NCBI GenBank assembly: GCA_902514275.1
Contig: CABXQD010000004.1
Location: 1-52,501 of the forward strand
DNA: 52,501 nucleotides
Reading direction: 5' to 3'
From: an uncultured marine group I thaumarchaeote
GTDB taxonomy: Archaea > Thermoproteota > Nitrososphaeria > Nitrososphaerales > Nitrosopumilaceae
Positions 42,264-50,104 of the stretch are shown here, piece after piece (position 1 is the stretch's first letter; every line of letters starts with the position of its first letter). The notes beneath the pieces are model-generated. The model saw only the letters and a list, made by a program, of their open reading frames with translations. It searched no databases and had not been told where the DNA came from. A program made the position numbers and the translations under genes.

Positions 42264-42944
42264 ATGAAAAATCTTTTTTTATTGATTTTTGTTTTAACTC
42301 TAATTTCAATATCACCTGCATATGGTCATAAATTAATTAGTCATGATGATTCACACAGAGATTTTGATTCTGCATTAATTATACCAGATCATAAAATTTC
42401 ATGGGCAATTTATGAAAATTTAGGCGTAAATGAATCAAAATTTTACACATTTGATGCTAAAAAAGGAGATTCTTTTTACGCTAGTATTGTCATTCCTAAA
42501 CTTGAGGGTCTTGAAAATTATTCTCCCTCTCTAGTTTTAATGAATGATGATTTGTTTACCGGTAAATCTTATTCATCTAATATTCAATCTAATATACAAA
42601 AATTTCTGTATGAAGGAGATTATCCTGGAGATGAATTTTATGAGCCCTTTGGACAGGTAACTTATTGGGAGAGGCAGGAGGCTAACACAATTATTCCTGA
42701 AGATGGTCAATATTTTATTTTAGTATTAGATGAGAAAAATCAAAGTGGAAAATATAGTTTGGCAATTGGTACTATTGAGGATTTTTCTGGCGCTGATTTT
42801 CTTACAATACTTCCAAAAGCTTGGTTTGATACAAAAATTTTTCTAAATGACTATGTCTCTGTTGTCATTGGAATTTCTATACTTGTTGGTGTTCCTATTT
42901 TATTATCTGTAATTATTCTGAGAAATAAAATTTTTAAAAAATAA
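42264..42944 (+). CDS. Secreted, C-terminally membrane-anchored protein (226 aa)
   Basis: Signal peptide (1-21, ending P-A-Y-G-H), a His/Asp-rich start of the mature part (H-K-L-I-S-H-D-D-S-H-R-D) that could bind metal, a beta-sandwich ectodomain with D-G-Q-Y-F-I-L-V-L-D-E-K typical of pre-peptidase-like folds, and a C-terminal helix (about 196-220) followed by R-N-K-I-F-K-K. Faces outside the cell. Function unknown. Confidence 0.6.
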   Translation: MKNLFLLIFVLTLISISPAYGHKLISHDDSHRDFDSALIIPDHKISWAIYENLGVNESKFYTFDAKKGDSFYASIVIPKLEGLENYSPSLVLMNDDLFTGKSYSSNIQSNIQKFLYEGDYPGDEFYEPFGQVTYWERQEANTIIPEDGQYFILVLDEKNQSGKYSLAIGTIEDFSGADFLTILPKAWFDTKIFLNDYVSVVIGISILVGVPILLSVIILRNKIFKK

Positions 42945-42961
42945 TAAATTAAGAAATATTT

Positions 42962-43144
42962 TTATTTTTTCTTACTTCTTGGCTTAGTTCTTAATACTGC
43001 CTTACAACAAACACATCTTGTATCACAATTCGTCATAAAAATTCCACAAAACGTACATCTCTTTTGTCCAATTTCGTATCTGATTTTATTTGGAACTGCT
43101 TCGGCTTGATATCTTTTACAGATATTTCTACAAGTTCTACCCAA
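42962..43144 (-). CDS. Thaumarchaeal Cys-rich zinc protein (60 aa)
   Basis: R-T-C-R-N-I-C, then Q-K-R-C-T-F-C-G and T-N-C-D-T-R-C-V-C-C near the end, finishing L-R-T-K-P-R. This short family recurs in thaumarchaea. It overlaps the TFB gene by 8 nt and is probably translated from the same mRNA; an adaptor role in transcription is conceivable. Confidence 0.65.
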   Translation of the reverse strand: MGRTCRNICKRYQAEAVPNKIRYEIGQKRCTFCGIFMTNCDTRCVCCKAVLRTKPRSKKK

Positions 43145-44048
43145 TTGTTACATCCCCAATTTTATTTACTATTTCTTTTCTTCTTTCTCTGATTGTTACT
43201 GCACTGATGCCTGAAATTTTTGAAATTTTAAGTTGAGATACTTTCTCCATATTCATTGTGGATGCTAGATGTACTGCTGCTGCAGCCATTGCCATTGGAT
43301 TTTTACTCGTTGAAACTTGTTTTTTTGCACATAAATCCAGTATTTTGAATGCTAGTCTTTGAGTTTTTTCAGATATGGTTAATCCCTTTGCAATTCTGGT
43401 TACAAATTCTGAAGGAGTATAGGCTTCTGGACTGAGGTCCATTTCTTTTGCAAGAAATCTGTATGTTCTTTGCAATACTTTTTTCTTAATGTTTGCTGCA
43501 TCTGAAATGTCTTGTAATGTTCTTGGAGTATCTGTAATTCTACAAGTGGCATAAATTGTTGCTGATAACATTGCTGCTGTAGATCTACCTGCAAGTATTT
43601 TTCTAGCTGCAATTTTTCTAAATAGATATGCACTTTCTTCAATTACTGATTCAGGTAGTCCTAATTTTGAACTAATTGCATCCAATAGTGTGAAAGCTTT
43701 TTGGAATGATTTTGAAGTAACTGCTGAACGACTATTTCTGTCCCACATTCTTAATCTATAGAACATTCTTCTATTTTCAACTGATAGTGATTTTCCTGTT
43801 ACATCTTTATCTTTGGATTCAATTAATGTTGATAATCCCATGTCTATCATTTTCAATGATCTTTTTGCACCAACTCTTGAGTTGTTTTGATAATCACTTG
43901 CATTAAGTCCCGATGATTCCATTCCTAAATCTACAATTGGTTCTAATGACACAATTCCGCAACTGCTACAGGCAATTTCTCCTGTATGTACGTCTGTTAC
44001 CATTTCATTTTTTTTACAATTTCTTTGATGGATTAATTCTGTTAACAT
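43137..44048 (-). CDS. tfb: Transcription initiation factor TFB
   Basis: 303 aa. A zinc ribbon (about 1-35), B-reader/B-linker, and two cyclin-fold repeats (about 105-200 and 205-300) with the C-terminal helix-turn-helix (I-S-A-V-T-I-R-E-R-R-K-E-I) that reads the BRE next to the TATA box. The ribbon is odd: C11, C27 and C30 are present, but the expected first Cys (position 8) is Gln, with His7 beside it. Nitrosopumilus species have several TFBs, so this may be a specialised one. Upstream at 44098-44106 is a degenerate copy of the regulon motif. Confidence 0.92.
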   Translation of the reverse strand: MLTELIHQRNCKKNEMVTDVHTGEIACSSCGIVSLEPIVDLGMESSGLNASDYQNNSRVGAKRSLKMIDMGLSTLIESKDKDVTGKSLSVENRRMFYRLRMWDRNSRSAVTSKSFQKAFTLLDAISSKLGLPESVIEESAYLFRKIAARKILAGRSTAAMLSATIYATCRITDTPRTLQDISDAANIKKKVLQRTYRFLAKEMDLSPEAYTPSEFVTRIAKGLTISEKTQRLAFKILDLCAKKQVSTSKNPMAMAAAAVHLASTMNMEKVSQLKISKISGISAVTIRERRKEIVNKIGDVTIG

Positions 44049-44097
44049 ACCAAATTTCTGCTTTCATTTTATTTAAAAGACAGAATATTTTTGCTCT

Positions 44098-44106
44098 AGT
44101 CGTAAA
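44098..44106 (-). promoter_or_regulatory. Degenerate regulon motif upstream of tfb
   Basis: Minus strand TTACGACTA matches TTAGCACTA at seven of nine positions (GC swapped to CG) and lies at 50-58 nt from the start, about 20 nt before TTTAAATAAAA, the same geometry as the true copies. Confidence 0.3.
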
Positions 44107-44161
44107 GTTAGTATAATTAATGTTAAAATTTGTTCTTTTACCACTAGGATTTTTTAAATAT

Positions 44162-44172
44162 GTTGGCACTAT
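44162..44172 (+). promoter_or_regulatory. Regulon motif copy upstream of 44220
   Basis: GTTGGCACTAT, 48-58 nt before the ATG and about 20 nt before the TATA box TTTATAAA. Confidence 0.6.
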
Positions 44173-44219
44173 TTGCTTTTTTCTTTTTTCTTTTTATAAA
44201 GAAAATTTCTAGATCATAA

Positions 44220-44579
44220 ATGCCTCATATTGTATTGAATAAAACTTTGAATCTATTTGATTTTTCAATTTTGTTCAAACCTATTTTTCAGAAATCTCCT
44301 TTGATAAAAATTCAAGATATGTACGTTGACACGAGAGGAACAAATGCGCTTTTTTCTACTGTTGTGATTGATAATTCTCATCATGAATTTTTTATTCAGA
44401 TAATGACTAGTAAAGACAAAACAACAATTAGGTTGTTGCCTCTCACTGATCCTGAAAAAACTGATTTAGTAAAACAGTCTTTGGTAAATCTTTGTTTAGA
44501 AATTCAGAAATATTATCCAGATATGGATGTAATAAAATCAAATTTATGGGATTATCTTAAGAAAAATATTGTCTCATGA
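44220..44579 (+). CDS. Hypothetical protein (119 aa), first gene of a motif-controlled pair
   Basis: Not recognised. Mixed alpha/beta, with H-E-F-F-I-Q-I-M-T-S-K-D-K-T-T-I-R-L-L and a helical end. ATG overlaps nothing upstream; the mRNA is predicted leaderless from TTTATAAA. Its stop overlaps the SRPBCC start as ATGA. Confidence 0.55.
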   Translation: MPHIVLNKTLNLFDFSILFKPIFQKSPLIKIQDMYVDTRGTNALFSTVVIDNSHHEFFIQIMTSKDKTTIRLLPLTDPEKTDLVKQSLVNLCLEIQKYYPDMDVIKSNLWDYLKKNIVS

Positions 44580-45016
44580 GTAGTCATCATCTTGTTCAAA
44601 AAAGTAATCTTAAACGTGATGTATTGTTTCAAATTAGTACTGATATTGAAAATTTTCATAAAATAATGCCTAAATATTTTAAATCTTTGAAGATAATCAG
44701 TAATTCCTCAAATGAAATAATTGTTTTAGAATCTATTGATTTTTTTGGTAGAAAAATCGAAATCAAAACTAAACATATTGTTGTAAAACCCAACATGCAT
44801 AAAGTATTCATTTTAAGTGGTCCTGCTAGAGGAACATCCTTTATTGAAACTTACAATTCAAATTCTTTTGGAACTGATGTTTCTGTTGTTGTGGATTTAA
44901 AACTATGTGGTATTCTAAAATTAATTCCGTTTCTCAAAATTTTACTTTTGAAAAAAATGAATTCTGTAATGTCTGAATTTATTACATGTGCTGAATCTTA
45001 TTCAAAATCTATTTAA
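44576..45016 (+). CDS. SRPBCC (START-like) family protein
   Basis: 146 aa, paralogue of the protein at 37958: L-F-Q-I-S-T-D-I-E-N-F-H-K-I-M-P-K-Y-F mirrors N-I-F-S-N-Y-E-Q-Y-E-K-L-I-P-K-Y-F, and D-V-S-V-V-V-D-L-K-L-C-G mirrors K-I-L-V-D-V-D-L-K-L-T-G. Hydrophobic-ligand-binding fold. SRPBCC proteins commonly accompany SDR/epimerases and photolyases in bacterial light-induced operons. Coupled (4-nt overlap) to the preceding gene. Confidence 0.72.
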   Translation: MSSHHLVQKSNLKRDVLFQISTDIENFHKIMPKYFKSLKIISNSSNEIIVLESIDFFGRKIEIKTKHIVVKPNMHKVFILSGPARGTSFIETYNSNSFGTDVSVVVDLKLCGILKLIPFLKILLLKKMNSVMSEFITCAESYSKSI

Positions 45017-45024
45017 TTTTCATA

Positions 45025-45035
45025 GTTAGCACTAT
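45025..45035 (+). promoter_or_regulatory. Regulon motif copy upstream of the desaturase-like gene
   Basis: Perfect GTTAGCACTAT, 48-58 nt before the ATG at 45083 and about 18 nt before GTTAAATAG. Confidence 0.65.
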
Positions 45036-45082
45036 GAAATTAAGTTAGCCTCTGTTAAATAGAAAAATCAGGAAAATTACTC

Positions 45083-46429
45083 ATGTCTCTGCCTACTGTA
45101 ATTGTTGGTGCTGGTGTTGGTGGATTGACTACTGGTGCACTGTTGGCAAATAATGGTCATAATGTGATGATTTTAGAAAAATCGGGAAAATTGGGTGGAA
45201 GGACTGTTTCTATGGAATATAAAAATCATATTTTAGATAATGGGTTTCATATAATGCCATTTTACAAAAAATCTGCTATTTTCACAATTTTAAAAAATTT
45301 GGGAATTGAATCTAGATTAAAACTTGCAAAAGTAGATGATATTGCATTTTATGCTGACACTGAATTTCATATTTATCCTAAAGGTATGATGGATTTACTT
45401 AAACTATCTTTAATCCCATTCAAAAGCAGAGTTAAACTTCTAAAATTATTACTTCCTTTGGCCTTTTCCTCAATTGAAAAAACAGAATTATGGGATGAAG
45501 TTCCTTTAACAAAAATTACTAGTAATTTGGATTCTGATACAAATGCTTTTTTTGAAGCAGTATGTATGTTGGCCTTTGCTGACACTGCAGATCATATTTC
45601 CTTAGGTGAGTTTGCTAGAACCATAATTAGAGCTAATCCATTTAAAGGTGGAACCAGTGAATTTGCATACCCTGATGGTGGTGGATATGATTCCATATGC
45701 AATGTTCTTGGTGATTTTATTTTAGAAAAAAAGGGAACTATTCAAACAAACCAATCTGTAAAAAAAATAATTGTTGAGAATTCTAAAGTAACTGGAGTTA
45801 TTGTAAGTGATTCTTCTAATTCTGAAAGATTTGTCCAAACTAATTCAGTTGTAATATCATACCCTGCATACACTGCATTAAATCAATTATTTGAGGAAGA
45901 TGTAATTGATAAAAAATTTGTTCAAAAAATTGATAAATTAAATAAAACAACTTCTGTAGTCGAAGTACATTTTGCTCTAAATTCACAAATTGACACTCGC
46001 CAAGTTGTTTTTCCTGTAGGTGATGATTATGTGACTAAAGGTATCTTTTTCATATCTAACATAACTCCATCTGTTTCTCCTCATGGAGAACATTTGATTA
46101 TTGCTGGAACTCCTGTACTTCCTTCTGAAACTGAGGATTCAGAAAAAATTAAAGAAATTGTTAGCAAAATGAAGCAAGAAATATCCTCTATTTATCCAAA
46201 ATTTAGTTCATCATTGTTATGGGAGCGTCCTATGGCTTGGAAATTAGTGGAATCTGTTGTTAAAGAGCCTGGAAAAGTATGGAAATCTAAAATGCCTCAT
46301 GTGATCCCTGGCATTAATGGTTTATTTTTTGTAGGTGATTCTACGATTAGTTATGGTATTGGAACTGATTCTGCAGCCCATAGCTCCATTTTATGTGCTC
46401 CAAAAATTGAATCTTTTTTAAATTCTTAA
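45083..46429 (+). CDS. Phytoene-desaturase-like FAD oxidoreductase
   Basis: 448-aa amine-oxidase/phytoene-desaturase family protein. Dinucleotide-binding I-V-G-A-G-V-G-G-L-T-T-G followed by I-L-E-K-S-G-K-L-G-G-R is textbook, H-I-L-D-N-G-F-H-I-M-P lines the FAD site, and the C-terminal F-V-G-D-S-T-I-S-Y-G-I-G-T-D-S-A closes it. Substrate is likely an isoprenoid or another polyunsaturated lipid; no phytoene synthase is in the window, so carotenoid synthesis is not demonstrated. It is convergent with the B12 sensor gene, whose stop overlaps it by 4 nt. Confidence 0.8.
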   Translation: MSLPTVIVGAGVGGLTTGALLANNGHNVMILEKSGKLGGRTVSMEYKNHILDNGFHIMPFYKKSAIFTILKNLGIESRLKLAKVDDIAFYADTEFHIYPKGMMDLLKLSLIPFKSRVKLLKLLLPLAFSSIEKTELWDEVPLTKITSNLDSDTNAFFEAVCMLAFADTADHISLGEFARTIIRANPFKGGTSEFAYPDGGGYDSICNVLGDFILEKKGTIQTNQSVKKIIVENSKVTGVIVSDSSNSERFVQTNSVVISYPAYTALNQLFEEDVIDKKFVQKIDKLNKTTSVVEVHFALNSQIDTRQVVFPVGDDYVTKGIFFISNITPSVSPHGEHLIIAGTPVLPSETEDSEKIKEIVSKMKQEISSIYPKFSSSLLWERPMAWKLVESVVKEPGKVWKSKMPHVIPGINGLFFVGDSTISYGIGTDSAAHSSILCAPKIESFLNS

Positions 46430-47280
46430 TTAGTTAATGGAATTTTTCGTATAATTTTTGGAATATCTTCTAAACTTGTATCTCCTATGACATTACCTTC
46501 GAATTTTGGAGGGTTATCAATTTGTATTGCATATCCTCCAATTAGAATTGGAATTTTAGTTTGTTGTTTAATTTTCTTTGCTAATCTTTGTCCTGCTAAT
46601 ATGTTGTCTTGAATTGTAATGGAGATTAGTACTACGTCCGGTTTTTTCATATCAATAAATTCTATTATTGATTCAGTTGGTATGGACGTTCCCATGTTAA
46701 ACACTTTGAATCCCTTAATTGTTAGATATGTTTCTAAAACATCACATCCTATGTGGTGTTCTTCTCCTACAGGCACACATAACATTATTTTTTTCTTATT
46801 TCCAGAACCTGAAATTTGGTCCATGATAATTTTTACTAAAGTTTGTGCAACATTACTTGCAACATGTTCTGTTGCAATTGCTAATTTTCCCTTCTCCCAA
46901 TCTTCACCTATTTTGCTCATTACTGGTCTTAAAATTTTATCAAAAAAGTCTGCTATGTTGAATATTTCCACATAATTTTTATAAATTTTAATACATTCCT
47001 CCAAATTTCCATCTGTTAATTTTTTGAATAACTGTTGTTTTGATTTCTTTGTTGCGTCTTCTCTTTTTTGTATGTCTTCTGGATTGTATGATGCTAAAAC
47101 TGATAAAATTTTGGCATCATTTCTGAATTCAGTTGGAATGTCGTCTTTGATTACTTCAGATGCTTTACCTAGATATTTTATAATTTCTTGTTTTGATGTA
47201 CTTTTTTTAGAATCCCATACACTTTTGACTAAATACAGATATTGATCTGATTTTACTTTTTTAGCCCTGATGTAGACCAT
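46426..47280 (-). CDS. B12-binding sensor protein with CarH/LitR-type W-x9-E-H signature
   Basis: 284 aa. Residues 1-45 (R-A-K-K-V-K-S-D-Q-Y-L-Y-L-V-K-S-V-W-D and K-Q-E-I-I-K-Y-L-G-K) form a small basic module also seen at the start of IS1634-type transposases, a plausible DNA-binding part; it is not MerR. Residues 82-155 form the four-helix cobalamin cap with W128 then nine residues then E138-H139. Residues 164-284 are the Rossmann B12 domain with E173-x-H175-x2-G178 providing the lower cobalt ligand and a G-G-Y-A late motif. In bacterial CarH the residue after the Trp is the His that ligates cobalt after photolysis; here it is Glu129. A regulon motif stands upstream, suggesting autoregulation. 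Confidence 0.8.
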   Translation of the reverse strand: MVYIRAKKVKSDQYLYLVKSVWDSKKSTSKQEIIKYLGKASEVIKDDIPTEFRNDAKILSVLASYNPEDIQKREDATKKSKQQLFKKLTDGNLEECIKIYKNYVEIFNIADFFDKILRPVMSKIGEDWEKGKLAIATEHVASNVAQTLVKIIMDQISGSGNKKKIMLCVPVGEEHHIGCDVLETYLTIKGFKVFNMGTSIPTESIIEFIDMKKPDVVLISITIQDNILAGQRLAKKIKQQTKIPILIGGYAIQIDNPPKFEGNVIGDTSLEDIPKIIRKIPLTN

Positions 47281-47327
47281 TAATTTTGTTCAACTTTTAG
47301 ATATATAACTAATGGTAACCATTCCCA

Positions 47328-47338
47328 CTAGTGCCAAT
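47328..47338 (-). promoter_or_regulatory. Regulon motif copy upstream of the B12 sensor gene
   Basis: Minus strand ATTGGCACTAG, 48-58 nt before the start codon at 47280 and about 18 nt before GTTATATATC. It forms a perfect 9-bp inverted repeat (CTAGTGCCA/TGGCACTAG) with the divergent copy at 47356. Confidence 0.6.
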
Positions 47339-47355
47339 TATTTTAAAATTCTAAA

Positions 47356-47366
47356 GCTGGCACTAG
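47356..47366 (+). promoter_or_regulatory. Regulon motif copy upstream of the 47415 operon
   Basis: GCTGGCACTAG, 49-59 nt before the ATG and about 20 nt before GTTAAATATC. Confidence 0.6.
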
Positions 47367-47414
47367 CAAAACTTTTTCTCGTCCGTTAAATATCATAAAT
47401 CAAAAATCTTCATT

Positions 47415-47609
47415 ATGGCAGGAACAGAAGAACAAGAATGGGCAAACCTTCTTGCAGAAATCTTTGACAAACTTACACAAAAACACGCCGCAATCACTTA
47501 TGATTTTGACAATCTTGAGATGGCAGGTAAGATTATGAAAGATAAGCAAGTTGTCCCAACTGGTACAGTTTCCCTTAGTGGTAAACTAACCATAACAGCA
47601 AAAAAATAG
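47415..47609 (+). CDS. Hypothetical protein (64 aa), first gene of an SCP2/epimerase operon
   Basis: Small soluble protein: helical first half (W-A-N-L-L-A-E-I-F-D-K-L), beta-rich second half (G-T-V-S-L-S-G-K-L-T-I-T). No family recognised. Codons are rich in C-ending forms, unlike neighbours, hinting at high expression. Leaderless promoter preceded by a regulon motif; next gene begins 8 nt after the stop. Confidence 0.55.
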   Translation: MAGTEEQEWANLLAEIFDKLTQKHAAITYDFDNLEMAGKIMKDKQVVPTGTVSLSGKLTITAKK

Positions 47610-47617
47610 AGTGTGGT

Positions 47618-47989
47618 ATGACAATGAAAAACTTTGATCTACCCGCTAATTTTTTATCTTATTTAGATAAAGGCGCACTAAACATCACATGTGATGGTGA
47701 TCCAACAATTAATTTTCATGTTGATGGCAGCACCAAAATTATTGATATAATTGATATTCCAATTGAAATAACAAAAATGCCTGGATTCTTAAAACAACTT
47801 TCTGAAGCCAAAGAATTGGCAAAAGATTTGACACAGAAGAAAACTACTATTGAAGTTAGATTTCGAGGTGAACCTGTTTTGAAACTTGGAGAGAAAGCAA
47901 ATCCTAAACTTGCAAAAATAATCACTTTAAGTAGCAATATTGAAATCACTGATTTAAGAAAATTAAAAAAATTGAGTGATGTGTTTTAA
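47618..47989 (+). CDS. SCP2-like sterol/lipid-binding-type protein
   Basis: 123 aa. Pattern of a small lipid-binding SCP2-like domain (L-N-I-T-C-D-G-D-P-T-I-N-F-H-V-D-G, T-I-E-V-R-F-R-G-E-P-V-L-K-L-G-E-K-A-N-P-K-L) although the match is by eye. Likely binds a hydrophobic molecule together with the epimerase-like enzyme that starts 2 nt after its stop. Confidence 0.5.
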   Translation: MTMKNFDLPANFLSYLDKGALNITCDGDPTINFHVDGSTKIIDIIDIPIEITKMPGFLKQLSEAKELAKDLTQKKTTIEVRFRGEPVLKLGEKANPKLAKIITLSSNIEITDLRKLKKLSDVF

Positions 47990-47991
47990 CG

Positions 47992-49419
47992 ATGTCTGTT
48001 GAATATTCTCAAAAAAAACCATATGATATTTTGGTTACTGGTTCTACTGGGTTTATTGGAAAAAAATTACTTACAAAATTATCTAATTCTGGACTTAAAA
48101 TTAAAGCAATGTCCAGATCAAAATATTCTGATACTGAAAATGTACATTATGTCCAAGCAGATGCATTTAGTGTTGATTCTTTAACATCAGCAACTGAGGG
48201 GGTTGAAACCGCATTTTATTTACTACATTCTATGGAAGGTTCAAAAAAAGAATGGGCAGAATTTGCAAATAGGGAAAAACAGCAAGCACAAAATTTCTTA
48301 AAGGCTGCAACTAAATCTGGAGTTAAAAGAATTGTTTACCTTGGTGGATTAGTAAATGAAAGTCTGGAATTATCTAAGCATATGAGAAGTAGACATGATG
48401 TTGGAAAAATTTTGGCATCTGGAAATATTCCTGTTACTGAATTAAGGGCATCTGTTATTGTTGGTGCGGAAGGTGGTTCTTATGCTATGCTTCGATATCT
48501 TGTAGAACGATTACCTTTGATGGTATGTCCAAAATGGGTTAAATCTCAAACTCAACCTATTGCAGTTGATGATGTTGTTGATTATCTAATTGGTGTAATG
48601 AAAAATCCTGAAACATCTGGAAAAATTTTAGAAATTGGCGGACCTGATGTAATGACTTATGAACAGTTAATGCGATTATACTCTTCCATTTTAAGTAGAA
48701 ATCTTAACATCATACAAATTCCATTTTTAACTCCTCGGTTGTCCTCTTATTGGATAGATCTAGTAACTCCTGTTAAAGCATCGTTGGCAAGACCTCTTGT
48801 TGATAGTTTAGTTCATGATTCAGTTGTTAAGGACAAATCCATTCAACATTTGGTTCCTGTTAATCTCAAACACATGACAGAAGCTATCTCTGTTGCTAGA
48901 GAGGAAGCAAAATCATTTGAGTCTATTAAAAAATCTCCTGAAGAAAAAACATCTTATAAAATGAATCAAAAAATTCTTTTGATCAGTCTTTGTGCAATGG
49001 CATTTATTGGAACGACCTATTATTGGATGGATGATAGAACTGATGTTTGGGAAATTCCTTGGATAATTGGTTCCATTATTTGGTACGCTGCAATTCTTTT
49101 TGCAATATCTTTTGTTAAACAAAAGGCAAGATTGGGATATTTGATAGGTGGGATACTGGCTTGGATTACTTTGGCATTTTGGTTATTTGATAACTTTTAT
49201 GTTGTATTTGAATTATCTTTGGTCGCATCAGAGCCTAGTCTTGATGTAACTATAAGAAATTTCATTGGTGCTGCAATTGCTGGATTGGCAATATTTTCAT
49301 CTCATAATGTATTTCATAAAGTGAGAGTTTATCAGGCTAGAGGTGAACCTGTATCTGAATCTGCATCTGCTGAAGTTCCTAATGGCGCTAGACCTGTTTA
49401 CAACACTAACTTTTCCTAA
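47992..49419 (+). CDS. NAD-dependent epimerase/SDR with C-terminal membrane domain
   Basis: 475 aa. Residues 1-320 are an atypical SDR of the YbjT/NmrA group: G-S-T-G-F-I-G-K-K-L for NAD(P), R-I-V-Y-L-G-G-L, R-A-S-V-I-V-G-A-E-G-G-S, and G-G-P-D-V-M-T-Y-E-Q-L-M-R-L followed by L-T-P-R-L-S-S-Y-W-I-D-L-V-T-P-V. This module is usually joined to DUF2867; here that domain is replaced by three to four membrane helices (about 325-450). Third gene of the 47415 operon. Confidence 0.75.
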   Translation: MSVEYSQKKPYDILVTGSTGFIGKKLLTKLSNSGLKIKAMSRSKYSDTENVHYVQADAFSVDSLTSATEGVETAFYLLHSMEGSKKEWAEFANREKQQAQNFLKAATKSGVKRIVYLGGLVNESLELSKHMRSRHDVGKILASGNIPVTELRASVIVGAEGGSYAMLRYLVERLPLMVCPKWVKSQTQPIAVDDVVDYLIGVMKNPETSGKILEIGGPDVMTYEQLMRLYSSILSRNLNIIQIPFLTPRLSSYWIDLVTPVKASLARPLVDSLVHDSVVKDKSIQHLVPVNLKHMTEAISVAREEAKSFESIKKSPEEKTSYKMNQKILLISLCAMAFIGTTYYWMDDRTDVWEIPWIIGSIIWYAAILFAISFVKQKARLGYLIGGILAWITLAFWLFDNFYVVFELSLVASEPSLDVTIRNFIGAAIAGLAIFSSHNVFHKVRVYQARGEPVSESASAEVPNGARPVYNTNFS

Positions 49420-49428
49420 TTATCTATT

Positions 49429-49470
49429 ATTTTTTTTAACACTATTTTTTTTAAAAAGTAATTTTTTTTA
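49429..49470. terminator. T-rich convergent termination zone
   Basis: Three T runs of 8-9 between the convergent epimerase and YbgA-like genes would terminate the plus-strand operon. Confidence 0.4.
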
Positions 49471-49472
49471 TT

Positions 49473-50069
49473 TTATTTCAATGCTTTGAAAATATCCCCT
49501 TTTTCTGAGTTTGCATATAATAAAAAATATGTTTGCGATGCAAGATATGTTTTATCAAATCTAAATACTATTGGATGTATTTCTGCTAAAATATCTCCAA
49601 TTGTAATTTTTTCATTTTTGTAGTCTTTTAATAATTCAAAAAACTTGTTTTTTTCTAAATCTGAAAAATCTTTGGAAAAAAATCCAAAAATATGCATTAT
49701 TACATTACTGTGTGTTTTGATTGTGGGTTTGTACTGTAAGCATAAATTCAAATTTTTTTCATATTCGTTTAATATTTCTGAAAATTTTATTTTTTTATAA
49801 CTAGCAACAATCCTTCCTAATATTTTCAATTGTTCTTGATTGTGAGCCATAATTAGAAATTTATTCATAGCTTGAAATTCTACTAATTCTCTTACTTTCT
49901 TACTTTTTTTGATATTTTGAAATCTTTCAATAACAAATTGATTAATTTCTTTTTGAGTTAATTCTTTATGATAATTTTGCATTATATCTAACTCCTTCAT
50001 TTTGCTGTATCTGTGCCATACTAGGAGATTCGTTTCTAATTTGCATATAAACAACTCTTGATCAATCAT
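49473..50069 (-). CDS. YbgA-like DUF1722 protein
   Basis: 198 aa. The body (about 30-195) follows DUF1722: V-E-F-Q-A-M-N-K-F-L-I-M-A-H-N, L-G-R-I-V-A-S-Y-K-K, H-S-N-V-I-M-H-I-F-G-F-F-S-K-D-F, and a final Y-L-A-S-Q-T-Y-F. In E. coli ybgA adjoins the photolyase gene phr, and DUF1722 proteins recur in bacterial light-responsive LitR/CarH regulons; their biochemical role is unsettled. The annotated ATG lies only 3 nt from a regulon motif; the ATG at 50000 (M-K-E-L-D-I-M-Q-N), 20-25 nt behind TTTATATGC-type TATA at 50043-50051, fits the regulon geometry better. Confidence 0.75.
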   Translation of the reverse strand: MIDQELFICKLETNLLVWHRYSKMKELDIMQNYHKELTQKEINQFVIERFQNIKKSKKVRELVEFQAMNKFLIMAHNQEQLKILGRIVASYKKIKFSEILNEYEKNLNLCLQYKPTIKTHSNVIMHIFGFFSKDFSDLEKNKFFELLKDYKNEKITIGDILAEIHPIVFRFDKTYLASQTYFLLYANSEKGDIFKALK

Positions 50070-50071
50070 TT

Positions 50072-50082
50072 GTTAGCACTAT
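50072..50082 (+). promoter_or_regulatory. Regulon motif copy between ybgA-like and 50164 genes
   Basis: Perfect GTTAGCACTAT, 33 bp (three helical turns) from the next copy. About 20 nt from the minus-strand TATA at 50043-50051, in inverted orientation to that gene. Confidence 0.55.
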
Positions 50083-50104
50083 GTTTTTCTATTTTTTCAA
50101 AATT

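Noticed and set aside
46426-47280. N-terminus similar to IS1634-type transposases, suggesting a transposase fragment
   Set aside because: There is no DDE catalytic domain or terminal inverted repeat; the rest is a complete B12-binding protein.
47328-47366. Inverted repeat could be a transcription terminator
   Set aside because: It lies between two divergent genes and coincides with two regulon motif copies at promoter spacing.
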